Below are positions 8,431 to 15,782 of a stretch of DNA of 24,142 nt, in pieces. A program made the position numbers and the translations under genes. Source of the DNA: Thermoplasmata archaeon. Lineage in GTDB: Archaea; Thermoplasmatota; Thermoplasmata; UBA184. Where the stretch lies: positions 1-24,142 of the forward strand of contig JASHUP010000076.1 of NCBI GenBank assembly GCA_030039915.1. The letters are read 5' to 3'. Under the pieces are notes generated by a model. It was not told the DNA's origin and searched no databases. It saw only the letters and a list, made by a program, of their open reading frames with translations. The stretch's first letter is position 1, and each line of letters begins with the position of its first letter.

Positions 8431-8438
8431 TCACCTCT
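8431..8438 (-). promoter_or_regulatory. Shine-Dalgarno sequence before an ACG codon
   Basis: On the minus strand this reads AGAGGTGA, pairing with the 3' end of 16S rRNA. It ends seven bases before the in-frame ACG at 8423-8421. No ATG, GTG or TTG in the membrane-protein frame lies at a usable distance. Confidence 0.55.
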
Positions 8439-8568
8439 CGAAATCCCCCACGTGGTACCGTCTCAATAACCATGCTATCGGAAGGGCGGTGCGAACGGGC
8501 CCTGGGCGGTCAAAACCACCGACTCGAGGGGACGAACCGCACGTGCTGCTCGAGATCCTCTCGGCGGC

Positions 8569-8979
8569 CTAGGCGAACTCTCCCTTCGGCCGAAGGAATT
8601 TCACCACGTAACCGTCCGGGTCGTTGATCGTGAACGCGGTCCCGTACGGCCACTTACGTAGCGGAGACTCGATCGTCGCCTTGGCCTTCTTCGCCTTGCG
8701 GTAGACGCCCTCGACGTTCCGCAATTCGATGTTGACGATGACGCCCCCACCGAGGTTCGTGCTCACCCACTTGTCGTAGTCGTTGTAGGCGCGGCCGCCC
8801 CCACCGCGGAAGATCCGTCCGAGCGCGATGACCGCATCGCCGATCCCGACACCCGCGTACGAAAGCCGGCCGTCCTCCCCCTTCCACCGCCAACGCGTGG
8901 TAAAGCCGAGGGAACGGTAGAAGGCCACCGACCGGTCGACGTCCTTGACGTTGAACATCACGCTCACAAGCGCCTTCAT
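8569..8979 (-). CDS. VOC-family (glyoxalase-like) protein
   Basis: The 136-residue product begins with a classic VOC opening (MFNVKDVDRSVAFYRSLGF) and closes with AFTINDPDGYVVKFLRPKGE, matching the 'DPDGnxvel' end of glyoxalase-like proteins. The middle has a glycine-rich loop (GRIFRGGGGRAYNDYDKW). Family members are metal-dependent lyases or dioxygenases, or resistance proteins. It is not a close copy of the VOC protein at 3131. I chose the ATG at 8979, which directly precedes the conserved first strand; the frame extends upstream to 9003 without conservation. Confidence 0.8.
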   Translation of the reverse strand: MKALVSVMFNVKDVDRSVAFYRSLGFTTRWRWKGEDGRLSYAGVGIGDAVIALGRIFRGGGGRAYNDYDKWVSTNLGGGVIVNIELRNVEGVYRKAKKAKATIESPLRKWPYGTAFTINDPDGYVVKFLRPKGEFA

Positions 8980-9015
8980 GGACTGCCTGCGTCGGATTCT
9001 CAACCCGAGGGAACG

Positions 9016-9141
9016 TCAACGGCGAGAGCGGCTCCCTCCCATGGGAACCTGGCGGCGTCGCGCAGCGATCCTGCGTTGTCGAGCGATTCGGTGTCGCTTC
9101 TTGCCCGCGGGGGACGGTCGTTTCCGTGGAGTCACAGCCAT
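9016..9141 (-). CDS. Very small, highly basic protein
   Basis: The 41-residue product has about 16 Arg or Lys residues and a dense cluster in its centre (KKRHRIARQRRIAARRRQ). That composition suits binding of RNA or DNA, as in small ribosome-associated or nucleoid proteins. The ATG at 9141 follows AAGGGTG by a few bases, and a TATA-like TTATCAT lies about 45 bases upstream on the minus strand (near 9183-9189). I cannot assign a family. High GC content can create Arg-rich false frames, so confidence is limited. Confidence 0.4.
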   Translation of the reverse strand: MAVTPRKRPSPAGKKRHRIARQRRIAARRRQVPMGGSRSRR

Positions 9142-9280
9142 GGTGCACCCTTCTGTCGATCTGGGGGTGCCACGTCGGAGCAGATGATAACGCCGGGGGG
9201 AGGCAAGAGTGGACTCCAATCGAGCCGTGGCGCCGAGCGCTTCCGTCGCTCGCACCCGGTGGCCACCCCGAGTGTGCTAC

Positions 9281-9290
9281 ATTCTTATCC
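9281..9290 (+). promoter_or_regulatory. TATA-like element ahead of the small membrane gene
   Basis: ATTCTTATCC is centred about 27 bases before the ATG at 9312, the spacing of a leaderless transcript. The core TTCTTATCC recurs exactly ahead of the gene at 13347, and a related TCTTATAG precedes rpoE1. Confidence 0.55.
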
Positions 9291-9311
9291 TGAATCCGGG
9301 GTCCTCGGTCG

Positions 9312-9581
9312 ATGACCGCGACCCCCTTTTCGAGCAGTCCCTCGTTTCGCTCGCGCCGATTCGACCTCTTCGGAAGCATCCGACGTCGGGTCCTGACGTC
9401 GATTGCGGCAACAGCGGGTTGGCTGAGCCTCGTCCTCCTGTTCCTCGCGTTCTGGGCTTCTGGGTTTAGTCTCGTCCAGGATATCGTTCTGATCGTCGTC
9501 TCGCTGATCGTCCTGTCGGCGGTGCTCCTGGGGGCGTGGATCTCCTTCGGGGTCCAATTCATCGCTGGCTGGCCGGACTAG
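9312..9581 (+). CDS. Small two-helix membrane protein
   Basis: The 89-residue product has a basic, Ser-rich N-terminus (about residues 1-27) and two hydrophobic segments (SIAATAGWLSLVLLFLAFWA near 30-49, and IVLIVVSLIVLSAVLLGAWI near 58-77), forming a hairpin in the membrane. I see no known domain. The promoter suggests a leaderless mRNA. Small two-helix proteins of this kind are common in archaea and mostly uncharacterised. Confidence 0.6.
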   Translation: MTATPFSSSPSFRSRRFDLFGSIRRRVLTSIAATAGWLSLVLLFLAFWASGFSLVQDIVLIVVSLIVLSAVLLGAWISFGVQFIAGWPD

Positions 9582-9635
9582 GACCGAGCCGTCCTCGGGC
9601 ATTCGCAACGGACTCGGACGAGCCGGATACTCGCG

Positions 9636-9938
9636 TCAGTTCGACAGAGGAGCGAGTCTTTGGAACCGGAGGAGTTCTCCCTCGGGGTCGAACATCACCC
9701 GTACTCGAAGCGTCTCGGATCCGTTTCGAGCCGTACAGGTCCTGCCCCGTCGGTCCCCCGCGATCTCGAGCGAATCGATCCGGGGCCAGCCGGTCTCCTT
9801 CTCGATCCGCTCCACCAGACGACGGAACTGCACCACGCACGTCGAGCAACAGAAGAACATCCGCTCTCCTTCCACCTCCTCCCAAAGGTTGCCCCACGTG
9901 GAGTCGCAGATGGCGCAGCCCGCGTAGTTACGCTTCGT
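9636..9938 (-). CDS. TA0938-type zinc-binding protein, apparent ACG start
   Basis: The 100-residue product matches the TA0938 family, first described structurally from Thermoplasma: an N-terminal CAICDSTWG, then WEEVEGERMFFCCSTCVVQF, giving two cysteine pairs that can bind zinc, followed by a small alpha/beta part (TGWPRIDSLEIAGDRRGRTC). The first standard start codon is GTG at 9875, after the first CxxC pair, so it would destroy the domain. The frame is closed upstream by a stop at 9966-9968, and no ATG, GTG or TTG lies between. ACG at 9936-9938 sits six bases after GAGGAG (9945-9950). The ORF overlaps the end of the upstream gene by 11 bases, implying translational coupling. Confidence 0.75.
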   Translation of the reverse strand, partial: TKRNYAGCAICDSTWGNLWEEVEGERMFFCCSTCVVQFRRLVERIEKETGWPRIDSLEIAGDRRGRTCTARNGSETLRVRVMFDPEGELLRFQRLAPLSN

Positions 9939-10824
9939 AGCGGTCTCCTCGTTCCAAGCGGGCGATCAGGTAGTCATCGAAGAGGTCGATCGACCGTAGG
10001 AAGGTGGACTGGACCGCTTCAACGAGCCCCGGCTCCCGGGCGGATTCCTCGACGAGGCCGAGGGCCTCTTCGGAGTGCGCGACATCGGCTTCGTACCCTT
10101 CCCGAAGAAAATTCTTTGCGGCATCGCTGATCTCCGGCCCGTCGAGGATCGACGGGTCAAAGTAGTGGACGCTCGCGCCCTCGGCCACGAGGTCGCGGTT
10201 CGCGATCAGCTCGAGGCTGTGCATAGCCGCCAGGGCCGAAACCCAGTGCTCGCGCAGCGCGATCTCGTTCCAACCCTCGATCGCCCTCCGGGTGGCCGGT
10301 AACGGCTCGGTCGACAGCACCTGCTCTCGGCTCACTCCGAGGCTCTCTCCCATGCGAAGCAGGAGTTCGTAGTGGGAGACGCGCGCGGGTCCGAAGCCGC
10401 CGAACTCGGTGTTGAGGTTGTCGAGCTCGTAGAGGACGACCTCCGTCCGGTCCGTCCGGGCCATGATGAACGAACAGGAGCGGACCCACTGACGCAGAAA
10501 GTGCTGGTGCTCGACCACGTATCCGAGCAAGGTCGCGCGGGAGGGGTGTTGAAGCGCCGCGACAAACGGGTGGGGGACCTTTCCAAAGAACTTCGCGATG
10601 AACCGCGCCTTGATCCACGGCTTGATGCCTCCCGGCCCAAGGTCATAGACGCGGTGCAGCGCGGGGACGAGCTCGCTCGGTTCGGTCTTCTTGCGAGTGA
10701 GGTTCTGGTTCAACCAGCGCACGTGGGCGGGGTCGCTCGCGTCGGCCCGATCCACCAGGTGGGTGGCCAGCCCCGGATAGTCTCCGTCGCCGAGGGCCAG
10801 AAGACACGCCGGGCACTTCGTCAT
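9928..10824 (-). CDS. Heme-oxygenase-like (CADD/TenA/PqqC-type) helical protein with zinc-finger-like N-terminus
   Basis: The 298-residue protein is almost all helical and resembles the heme-oxygenase-like superfamily that includes CADD, UndA, TenA and iron-containing redox enzymes. Candidate metal ligands include Glu140 and His151 (NTEFGGFGPARVSHYELL), Glu205 (MHSLELIANR), and Asp247/His250 (YEADVAHSEEA), which recall the E-H...E...DxxH pattern of diiron members. I could not match every ligand. Residues 1-45 contain CPAC and several histidines and may bind zinc. The start has a strong GGAGGGAGG just upstream. It is the middle gene of a three-gene unit with a 71-residue protein and a TA0938-type zinc protein. 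Substrate is unknown. Confidence 0.65.
   Translation of the reverse strand: MTKCPACLLALGDGDYPGLATHLVDRADASDPAHVRWLNQNLTRKKTEPSELVPALHRVYDLGPGGIKPWIKARFIAKFFGKVPHPFVAALQHPSRATLLGYVVEHQHFLRQWVRSCSFIMARTDRTEVVLYELDNLNTEFGGFGPARVSHYELLLRMGESLGVSREQVLSTEPLPATRRAIEGWNEIALREHWVSALAAMHSLELIANRDLVAEGASVHYFDPSILDGPEISDAAKNFLREGYEADVAHSEEALGLVEESAREPGLVEAVQSTFLRSIDLFDDYLIARLERGDRYEA
9945..9950 (-). promoter_or_regulatory. Shine-Dalgarno sequence before an ACG codon
   Basis: GAGGAG on the minus strand, six bases before the ACG at 9938-9936. It lies inside the last codons of the upstream gene, a normal arrangement for a coupled operon. Confidence 0.6.
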
Positions 10825-10842
10825 CGCGCCTCCCTCCCCTTG

Positions 10843-11058
10843 CTAGAGCGGAAACGACTCGGGCAAACGACGACGCAACGCCTGGTAATCAGGGTCGTTG
10901 CGATAGGACTCCCGCATGCGCTCGAGCGTCTCCTTGACCTCCCGGATCTCCCGATGGCGGGAGTTCGCGACCATGTCGACCGTTCCCTCGAAATCGGCGC
11001 CGCACGCCTCGTAGCAGTTGCCCATGCCGGTCAGCAGTTCCCGCTCGCGGGCGTCCAC
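10843..11058 (-). CDS. Small charged helical protein
   Basis: I do not recognise this 71-residue protein. It opens with VDARERELLTGMGNCYEACG and continues as a charged helix (HREIREVKETLERMRESY). Two cysteines four residues apart could bind a metal or form a disulfide. I chose GTG at 11058 because a TATA box (CTCTTAAG on the minus strand) is centred about 28 bases upstream, predicting a leaderless transcript. Longer in-frame starts up to 11346 would run through this promoter and the divergent gene. The next gene follows after 18 bases. Confidence 0.55.
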   Translation of the reverse strand: MDARERELLTGMGNCYEACGADFEGTVDMVANSRHREIREVKETLERMRESYRNDPDYQALRRRLPESFPL

Positions 11059-11080
11059 GACACCGGATTCCGAAACTCCG

Positions 11081-11089
11081 CTTAAGAGT
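11081..11089 (-). promoter_or_regulatory. TATA box of the three-gene heme-oxygenase-like unit
   Basis: On the minus strand this reads ACTCTTAAG. It is centred about 28 bases before GTG at 11058, as for a leaderless archaeal transcript. Confidence 0.5.
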
Positions 11090-11240
11090 TCGGCGCGCGC
11101 GATCGAGAGGAGACGAGAAGTTGGCGACAGAAGGGTGCAATCGACCGGCGGGTCCCAAACCGCTATAGAGAGACCTCGGATTCGGGCTCCTCGAGGGGAC
11201 GGACGGAGCGACCCACCCGCCCTCCTACCGCGGTTCCACG

Positions 11241-12152
11241 ATGAGCCATCCGAAGAAGTTCCGCATCGGGCTCGTCCAGATGTCCTGCGGCCCCGACCCC
11301 GAGGCGAATGTGGCGAAGGCGGTCGAGCGGGTGGGGGAGGCCGCATCGAAGGGCGCGTCCGTGATCTGCCTGCCGGAGCTCTTCCGAACGCAGTACTTCT
11401 GTCAGCGGGAGGACCACGCGCTCTTCGACGAGGCGGAGCCGATCCCGGGCCCGACGGTGGATCGCCTTGCCGCGGTCGCCCAAGCGCACCGGGCGACCGT
11501 CTTCGTCCCGATCTTCGAGCGTCGGTCGGCCGGTGTCTATCACAACACGACTGTCGTGCTGGGGCCCGACGGGGCGATCCTCGGTCGCTACCGCAAGATG
11601 CACATCCCCGACGACCCGCTCTATTACGAGAAGTTCTACTTCGCTCCGGGCGACCTCGGCTTTCCGACCTTCCCCGTGCCCGGAGGTCGCGCGGGAGTCC
11701 TGATCTGCTGGGACCAGTGGTATCCGGAACCCGCCCGCATCGAAGCGCTCTCCGGGGCGGAGTTGCTGTTCTATCCGACGGCGATCGGCTGGCACCCCGC
11801 CGAGAAGGAGGAGTTCGGGGCCGCCCAGCATGACGCGTGGGAGACGGTCCAGCGAGCGCACGCGATCGAGAACGGTCTCTACGTCGCCGTGCCGAACCGG
11901 GTCGGTCACGAGCACGGCGACGTCCGGGGGAACCGCGCCGAGGGCCCGGGCATCGAGTTCTGGGGCGCCTCGTTCGTCGCCGACCCGTTCGGCCGGGTGA
12001 TCGCGAAAGCCTCGCACGACCGAGAGGAGCTCCTCTTTGCGGACGTCGACCCGCAGGAGGTCGAGTCCACCCGACGGTTCTGGCCGTTCCTGCGCGACCG
12101 ACGAGTGGACGCCTACGGTCCGATCACCCACCGGTTCATCGACCCACCGTGA
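11241..12152 (+). CDS. aguB: N-carbamoylputrescine amidase (nitrilase family)
   Basis: This 303-residue enzyme hydrolyses N-carbamoylputrescine to putrescine, CO2 and ammonia, the last step of the agmatine deiminase route. It has the nitrilase-superfamily catalytic triad: Glu in CLPELFRTQYFC, Lys in GRYRKMHIPDD, and Cys in GVLICWDQWYPE. The segment YYEKFYFAPGD is typical of the AguB subgroup. Its length matches the family. It overlaps the next gene by four bases (GTGA), and that gene encodes the preceding enzyme of the same pathway, which makes the assignment firm. A TATA-like CTATAGAG at about 11163-11170 may be the promoter, leaving a leader of roughly 50 bases. Confidence 0.92.
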   Translation: MSHPKKFRIGLVQMSCGPDPEANVAKAVERVGEAASKGASVICLPELFRTQYFCQREDHALFDEAEPIPGPTVDRLAAVAQAHRATVFVPIFERRSAGVYHNTTVVLGPDGAILGRYRKMHIPDDPLYYEKFYFAPGDLGFPTFPVPGGRAGVLICWDQWYPEPARIEALSGAELLFYPTAIGWHPAEKEEFGAAQHDAWETVQRAHAIENGLYVAVPNRVGHEHGDVRGNRAEGPGIEFWGASFVADPFGRVIAKASHDREELLFADVDPQEVESTRRFWPFLRDRRVDAYGPITHRFIDPP

Positions 12153-13237
12153 CCGCCCGTCGAGCTCCCCGGGCCACCCCGCGAGCCCTGGGTTATCGGA
12201 TGCCGGCGGAGTGGGAGTCCCACGCGGGAACGTGGGTGGCATGGCCGCATCGCCGCGACGATTTTCCCGGTCGGTTCGAGGCGATCCCGTTCGCGATCGG
12301 AGAGATCGTCCGACACCTCACGCCGACCGAGCCGGTGCGGGTCGTCGTGCGGAGCCCCTCCCAGGAGACGAGTGCTCGGGCGCTCCTCGAGCAGGACGAC
12401 GTCGACCTCGGGCAGGTCCGGTTCTTTCGCTGGCCGACCGATCGCTCGTGGGTTCGGGATTCCGGTCCGATTTTCGTGCATCACCACGAGAACGCGCCAT
12501 CGACCCCTTCGGTCGGCGTGACGGATTGGCGGTTCAATGCGTGGGCCAAGTATGACGACTGGCTTCGAGACGACCGACTTCCGTCGCGGATCGCTCGCGA
12601 ATTCGGCCTTCCGGTGTGGCGACCGGCCGTGCGGGGAGAGCGGGTCGTTCTCGAGGGAGGCGCGATCGACGTGAACGGTGCGGGAACGCTGCTCGCGACC
12701 GAGGAGTGCCTGCTCGACACGGTCCAGGCGCGGAATCCCGGAATCCAACGGGCCGAGCTCGAGCGGGTGCTCTCGGACTACCTTGGAGTCGACCGCGTCC
12801 TCTGGCTTGCACGGGGGATCGTCGGAGACGATACGCACGGCCACATCGACGACGTGGCACGGTTCGTCGGCCCTCGAACGATCGTGGCCGCCCGAGAGCG
12901 GAACTCGGCCGACCCGAACCATCCGATCCTCGAAGAGAACTTCGCCCGCCTTCGGGCGGCGACCGATGGCGAAGGCCGGTCGTTCGATGTCGTCGAGCTC
13001 CCGATGCCGGGGCCCATCTCGTACTCCGGGCAACGCGTTCCCGCCAGCTATCTCAACTTCTACATCGCGAACGGGGTGGTGCTCGTCCCGACGTTCAACG
13101 ACCCCGCGGACCGGGACGCTCTGACCACGCTGTCGGGATTGTTTCCGGGGAGGACGGTGACCGGGATCCACTGCGGGGACCTCATCTGGGGGCTCGGAAC
13201 GATCCACTGCCTCACGCAGCAGGAGCCGGCGGCGTAG
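12149..13237 (+). CDS. aguA: Agmatine deiminase
   Basis: The 362-residue product converts agmatine to N-carbamoylputrescine and ammonia. It matches the peptidyl-arginine-deiminase-like family: GTWVAWPHRRDDFPG near the N-terminus, WVRDSGPIFV, LEGGAIDVNGAGTLLATEEC, DDTHGHIDDVARFV with catalytic His/Asp, and the C-terminal GTIHCLTQQEP carrying the nucleophilic cysteine. The frame is open far upstream, but the conserved part starts just after the GTG at 12149, which overlaps the aguB stop by four bases. The gene order aguB-aguA gives a full route from agmatine to putrescine. Confidence 0.93.
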   Translation: MTARRAPRATPRALGYRMPAEWESHAGTWVAWPHRRDDFPGRFEAIPFAIGEIVRHLTPTEPVRVVVRSPSQETSARALLEQDDVDLGQVRFFRWPTDRSWVRDSGPIFVHHHENAPSTPSVGVTDWRFNAWAKYDDWLRDDRLPSRIAREFGLPVWRPAVRGERVVLEGGAIDVNGAGTLLATEECLLDTVQARNPGIQRAELERVLSDYLGVDRVLWLARGIVGDDTHGHIDDVARFVGPRTIVAARERNSADPNHPILEENFARLRAATDGEGRSFDVVELPMPGPISYSGQRVPASYLNFYIANGVVLVPTFNDPADRDALTTLSGLFPGRTVTGIHCGDLIWGLGTIHCLTQQEPAA

Positions 13238-13307
13238 GGAGCGGCGCTCGGTCTCGCCGACCCCCCCCGGCGCGGTCTCGATATCGCGGCACGAATCAAG
13301 ACCAGCC

Positions 13308-13316
13308 TTCTTATCC
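13308..13316 (+). promoter_or_regulatory. TATA-like element
   Basis: TTCTTATCC, identical to the core of the element at 9282-9290, about 35 bases before the GTG at 13347. Confidence 0.5.
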
Positions 13317-13346
13317 CGGAGTCGCGCCTCCTCTCCTTCGAACGCT

Positions 13347-13784
13347 GTGAACGACCCGGGACCGTACTATCGACCCCCGGGTTCGGGGTACCCCCCTCCG
13401 CGTCGCCGGGGGCACTGGATTCCGATCATCATCGGGATCGTCTTCGTGGTCGCCGCGACCGTGATCCTCCTGGTCCTGCTCTACCCGGCTACGTTCGGAA
13501 TTTCGCAGCCGTCCACCCCGTACCGATTCGGTCTCTTCGGGGGCGTGTTCTTCTTTTTCTTCATCCTGATCGTCCTGTTCTTCATCGTGCGAGTGGCGTT
13601 CTGGAGCACGCGCGCGAGCCGGTACCGACAGCGCTACAACGGCTCGAACTACCCCCCCGGGGGCTACGGAATGAACCGCCCGGCCGCCGTCGCCCGAATG
13701 CGCTACGCCCGCGGAGAGATCACGAAGGAGCAGTACGATCAGATCATGAAGGACCTCGGGCGACCCCCCGGGTCGCTCCCGTAG
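13347..13784 (+). CDS. SHOCT-domain membrane protein
   Basis: The 145-residue protein has a Pro/Gly/Tyr-rich N-terminus, two membrane segments (IPIIIGIVFVVAATVILLVL near 25-44 and VFFFFFILIVLFFIVRVAFW near 67-86), and a C-terminal helix AVARMRYARGEITKEQYDQI. The last is a SHOCT domain, a short module found at the ends of many prokaryotic membrane proteins and thought to mediate oligomer contacts. GTG at 13347 is about 35 bases after a TATA-like element. It probably forms a monocistronic unit. Confidence 0.75.
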   Translation: MNDPGPYYRPPGSGYPPPRRRGHWIPIIIGIVFVVAATVILLVLLYPATFGISQPSTPYRFGLFGGVFFFFFILIVLFFIVRVAFWSTRASRYRQRYNGSNYPPGGYGMNRPAAVARMRYARGEITKEQYDQIMKDLGRPPGSLP

Positions 13785-13911
13785 CACCCCCTCCGGCGCA
13801 CTCCCTCGAGAGAGCGTTTCGAAAGTGGGATATCGGAGAGGCGACTCGCCCCGGTGATGCATTCCCGCGCTGGGTTCGCGCCGGGCAACGCCGGGGGGCG
13901 AGGGTCGGTCC

Positions 13912-14805
13912 GTGACTGACCCCGCGCCCCCCGGCGTCGTCGCGGAGCGGACCACCGTGACGAGCCTCCTCTGGCGGTTCGAGGTCAATCGGAAGGGATT
14001 CGACGACCCCCGGCTCGAGTGGCGCCGGCTGTTCGCCGAGATCTTCGGGACCTTCCTGCTCGTCGTCGTCGCCGCGGGCGCGGGGGTCGTGAACGCGGTG
14101 GAACCGGGGTCGGTGAGCCGGGTCGCCGCGGTCGTCGCTCCCGGCCTGATGGTGATGGGGATCATCCTGTTCATGGGCGCTGTCTCGGGTGCGCATCTCA
14201 ATCCGGTCGTGAGCGTCGCCTTCGCCGCGAGGGGCGATTTCCCGTGGAAGCGCGTACCGGGGTACATCGCCGCGCAGCTGCTGGGGGCCGCCCTCGCCTG
14301 TGCCTTCCTCTCGGCGATGTTCGGGCGGGTCGGAATGCTCGGGGCCACCGTTCCCGGTCCGGGGATCTCGGACCTCCAGGCGATGGTCATGGAACTCGTG
14401 CTGACCCTCGGCCTCGTGAGCGTGATCCTGGGCACCGCCTCCAAAGCGCAGAACGTCGGCCCGATCGCCGCGCTCGCGGTCGGTGGGTACATCGCCCTCG
14501 CCGGCCTCTGGGGGAGCCCGATCAGCGGCGCCTCGATGAACCCGGCCCGGTCGTTCGGTCCCGACCTATTGATCGGGAGCTTCGCGCATTACTGGCCCTA
14601 CGTCGTGGGGCCGCTCGCCGGTGCCCTCCTCGCGGTGGGGGTCGCGTACATCCTGCGGGGACCCGGCGGCGACCTTCCTGCGGTCCAAGCGGCGCAGGGC
14701 CGGCTGGACGAGTTTCTGCCTCTGCCCCCCCCGAAGAGTCGCGACGGAAAGAGCTCCACCTCTCCGGCCGACTCGGAGAGCCCGCAGGGCCCGCCCGGAC
14801 CCTAG
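13912..14805 (+). CDS. Aquaporin / MIP-family channel
   Basis: The 297-residue protein has six membrane helices and the two half-helix boxes of the MIP family: SGAHLNPVVS at about residues 92-101 and SGASMNPARSFGP at 205-217. The first box is NPV rather than NPA. The arginine after the second box is the selectivity-filter residue. These proteins pass water or small neutral solutes such as glycerol. It has a 40-residue N-terminal extension and a Pro/Ser-rich C-terminal tail of about 50 residues. The start is GTG at 13912, preceded by GAGGGT. Its stop codon overlaps that of the convergent permease gene in a shared CTAG. Confidence 0.88.
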   Translation: MTDPAPPGVVAERTTVTSLLWRFEVNRKGFDDPRLEWRRLFAEIFGTFLLVVVAAGAGVVNAVEPGSVSRVAAVVAPGLMVMGIILFMGAVSGAHLNPVVSVAFAARGDFPWKRVPGYIAAQLLGAALACAFLSAMFGRVGMLGATVPGPGISDLQAMVMELVLTLGLVSVILGTASKAQNVGPIAALAVGGYIALAGLWGSPISGASMNPARSFGPDLLIGSFAHYWPYVVGPLAGALLAVGVAYILRGPGGDLPAVQAAQGRLDEFLPLPPPKSRDGKSSTSPADSESPQGPPGP

Positions 14806-15782
14806 CGGGTCGGGGCCGGCTCGGGCGCGATCGGGTCGGTCGAACCGGCAAGCCCCCGATGGGCGCGGTCCTCGATCGTCTCGAGGTCCTCGGTCGGAAC
14901 CGGTGCGCTCGGGACGCGCTCCCGGTGGGCGAAACGTCCCGAGATCGCCTGACCTACCCGCACCGAGACGTACATCACGAACACGATCGTGACGATGAAG
15001 AAACTCGTCGGTTCGACCTCGTAGAACGCGATGAAGATCCCTGCCCAGGTCGCGAAGAGGGCTACGCCGACCGCGATCAGGACGGCGTAGAGCGGGCGCT
15101 TCGCGAGACGGATCGCGATCGCCGCGGGGGTCACGGTGAGGGCGAAAATCAGCAGGACCCCGATGATCGTGACCGCGATCGAGATCGCCACCGCGAGCGC
15201 GAGCATGAAGATCACACCGAGTGCGAGCGTGTGCATCCCCTTCGCCTCGGCGACCTCTTCGTCCAGCGACGCGAACAGGAGTTGTCGGTAGACGAACGCG
15301 AGCGCGATGAGGACGGGGATGCTCGTTTCGAACGTGAACACGACCTGCGCGTTGCTGATGCCGACGATCTCCCCGAAGAGGATCGAGTAGGCTTCGGTCG
15401 CGAACCCGTTGTAGAAGGCGAGGAAGAGAAGGCCCAGGCCGAGCATGAAGGCGAGGACAGTCCCGATCTCGACGTCGCGGTGGGACGCCTTCTGACCGAG
15501 CAGGGCGATCCCGCTCCCCGAGACGGTCGTGAACAGGAGGAGCCCGTAGATCGGGGCTACCCCGAACAGCACAGCGCCCGCGGCACCGGAAAAGCCGACG
15601 TGGCCGAGGGCGTGAGCCGCGAAGGAGGAACGCCGAAGGACCACGAGATAGCTCACCACGCCCGCGAGGATGGCGATGATCGTTCCCGCCTCGAAGGCGT
15701 TGCGAACAAATTCGTACTGGAGCATCTCCCGGAGGTCGAGGAGCAGGTTCCAGTTCCACCAGTTCCACGTGATGTTCGTCAT
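14802..15782 (-). CDS. Metal-ion ABC transporter, permease subunit
   Basis: This 326-residue membrane protein belongs to the ABC-3 family (ZnuB/MntB/PsaC type) that imports Zn2+, Mn2+ or Fe2+. About eight hydrophobic segments are visible, together with the family segment HALGHVGFSGAAGAVLFG and the stretch DEEVAEAKGMHTLALGVIFM, which matches 'D.e.A...G' of the family. The C-terminal 45 residues are a cytoplasmic Pro/Glu-rich tail longer than usual. Its ATG overlaps the ATPase stop (ATGA), so the two subunits are made together. It is the last gene of the metal operon. Confidence 0.9.
   Translation of the reverse strand: MTNITWNWWNWNLLLDLREMLQYEFVRNAFEAGTIIAILAGVVSYLVVLRRSSFAAHALGHVGFSGAAGAVLFGVAPIYGLLLFTTVSGSGIALLGQKASHRDVEIGTVLAFMLGLGLLFLAFYNGFATEAYSILFGEIVGISNAQVVFTFETSIPVLIALAFVYRQLLFASLDEEVAEAKGMHTLALGVIFMLALAVAISIAVTIIGVLLIFALTVTPAAIAIRLAKRPLYAVLIAVGVALFATWAGIFIAFYEVEPTSFFIVTIVFVMYVSVRVGQAISGRFAHRERVPSAPVPTEDLETIEDRAHRGLAGSTDPIAPEPAPTR

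Noticed and set aside
11837..12148. N-terminal extension of agmatine deiminase to 11837
   Set aside because: It lies inside aguB, is Arg-rich, and has no similarity to the deiminase family; GTG 12149 overlaps the aguB stop in the usual way.
11163..12242. Long minus-strand frame over aguB
   Set aside because: Its composition mirrors the amidase gene on the other strand; no domain was recognised.
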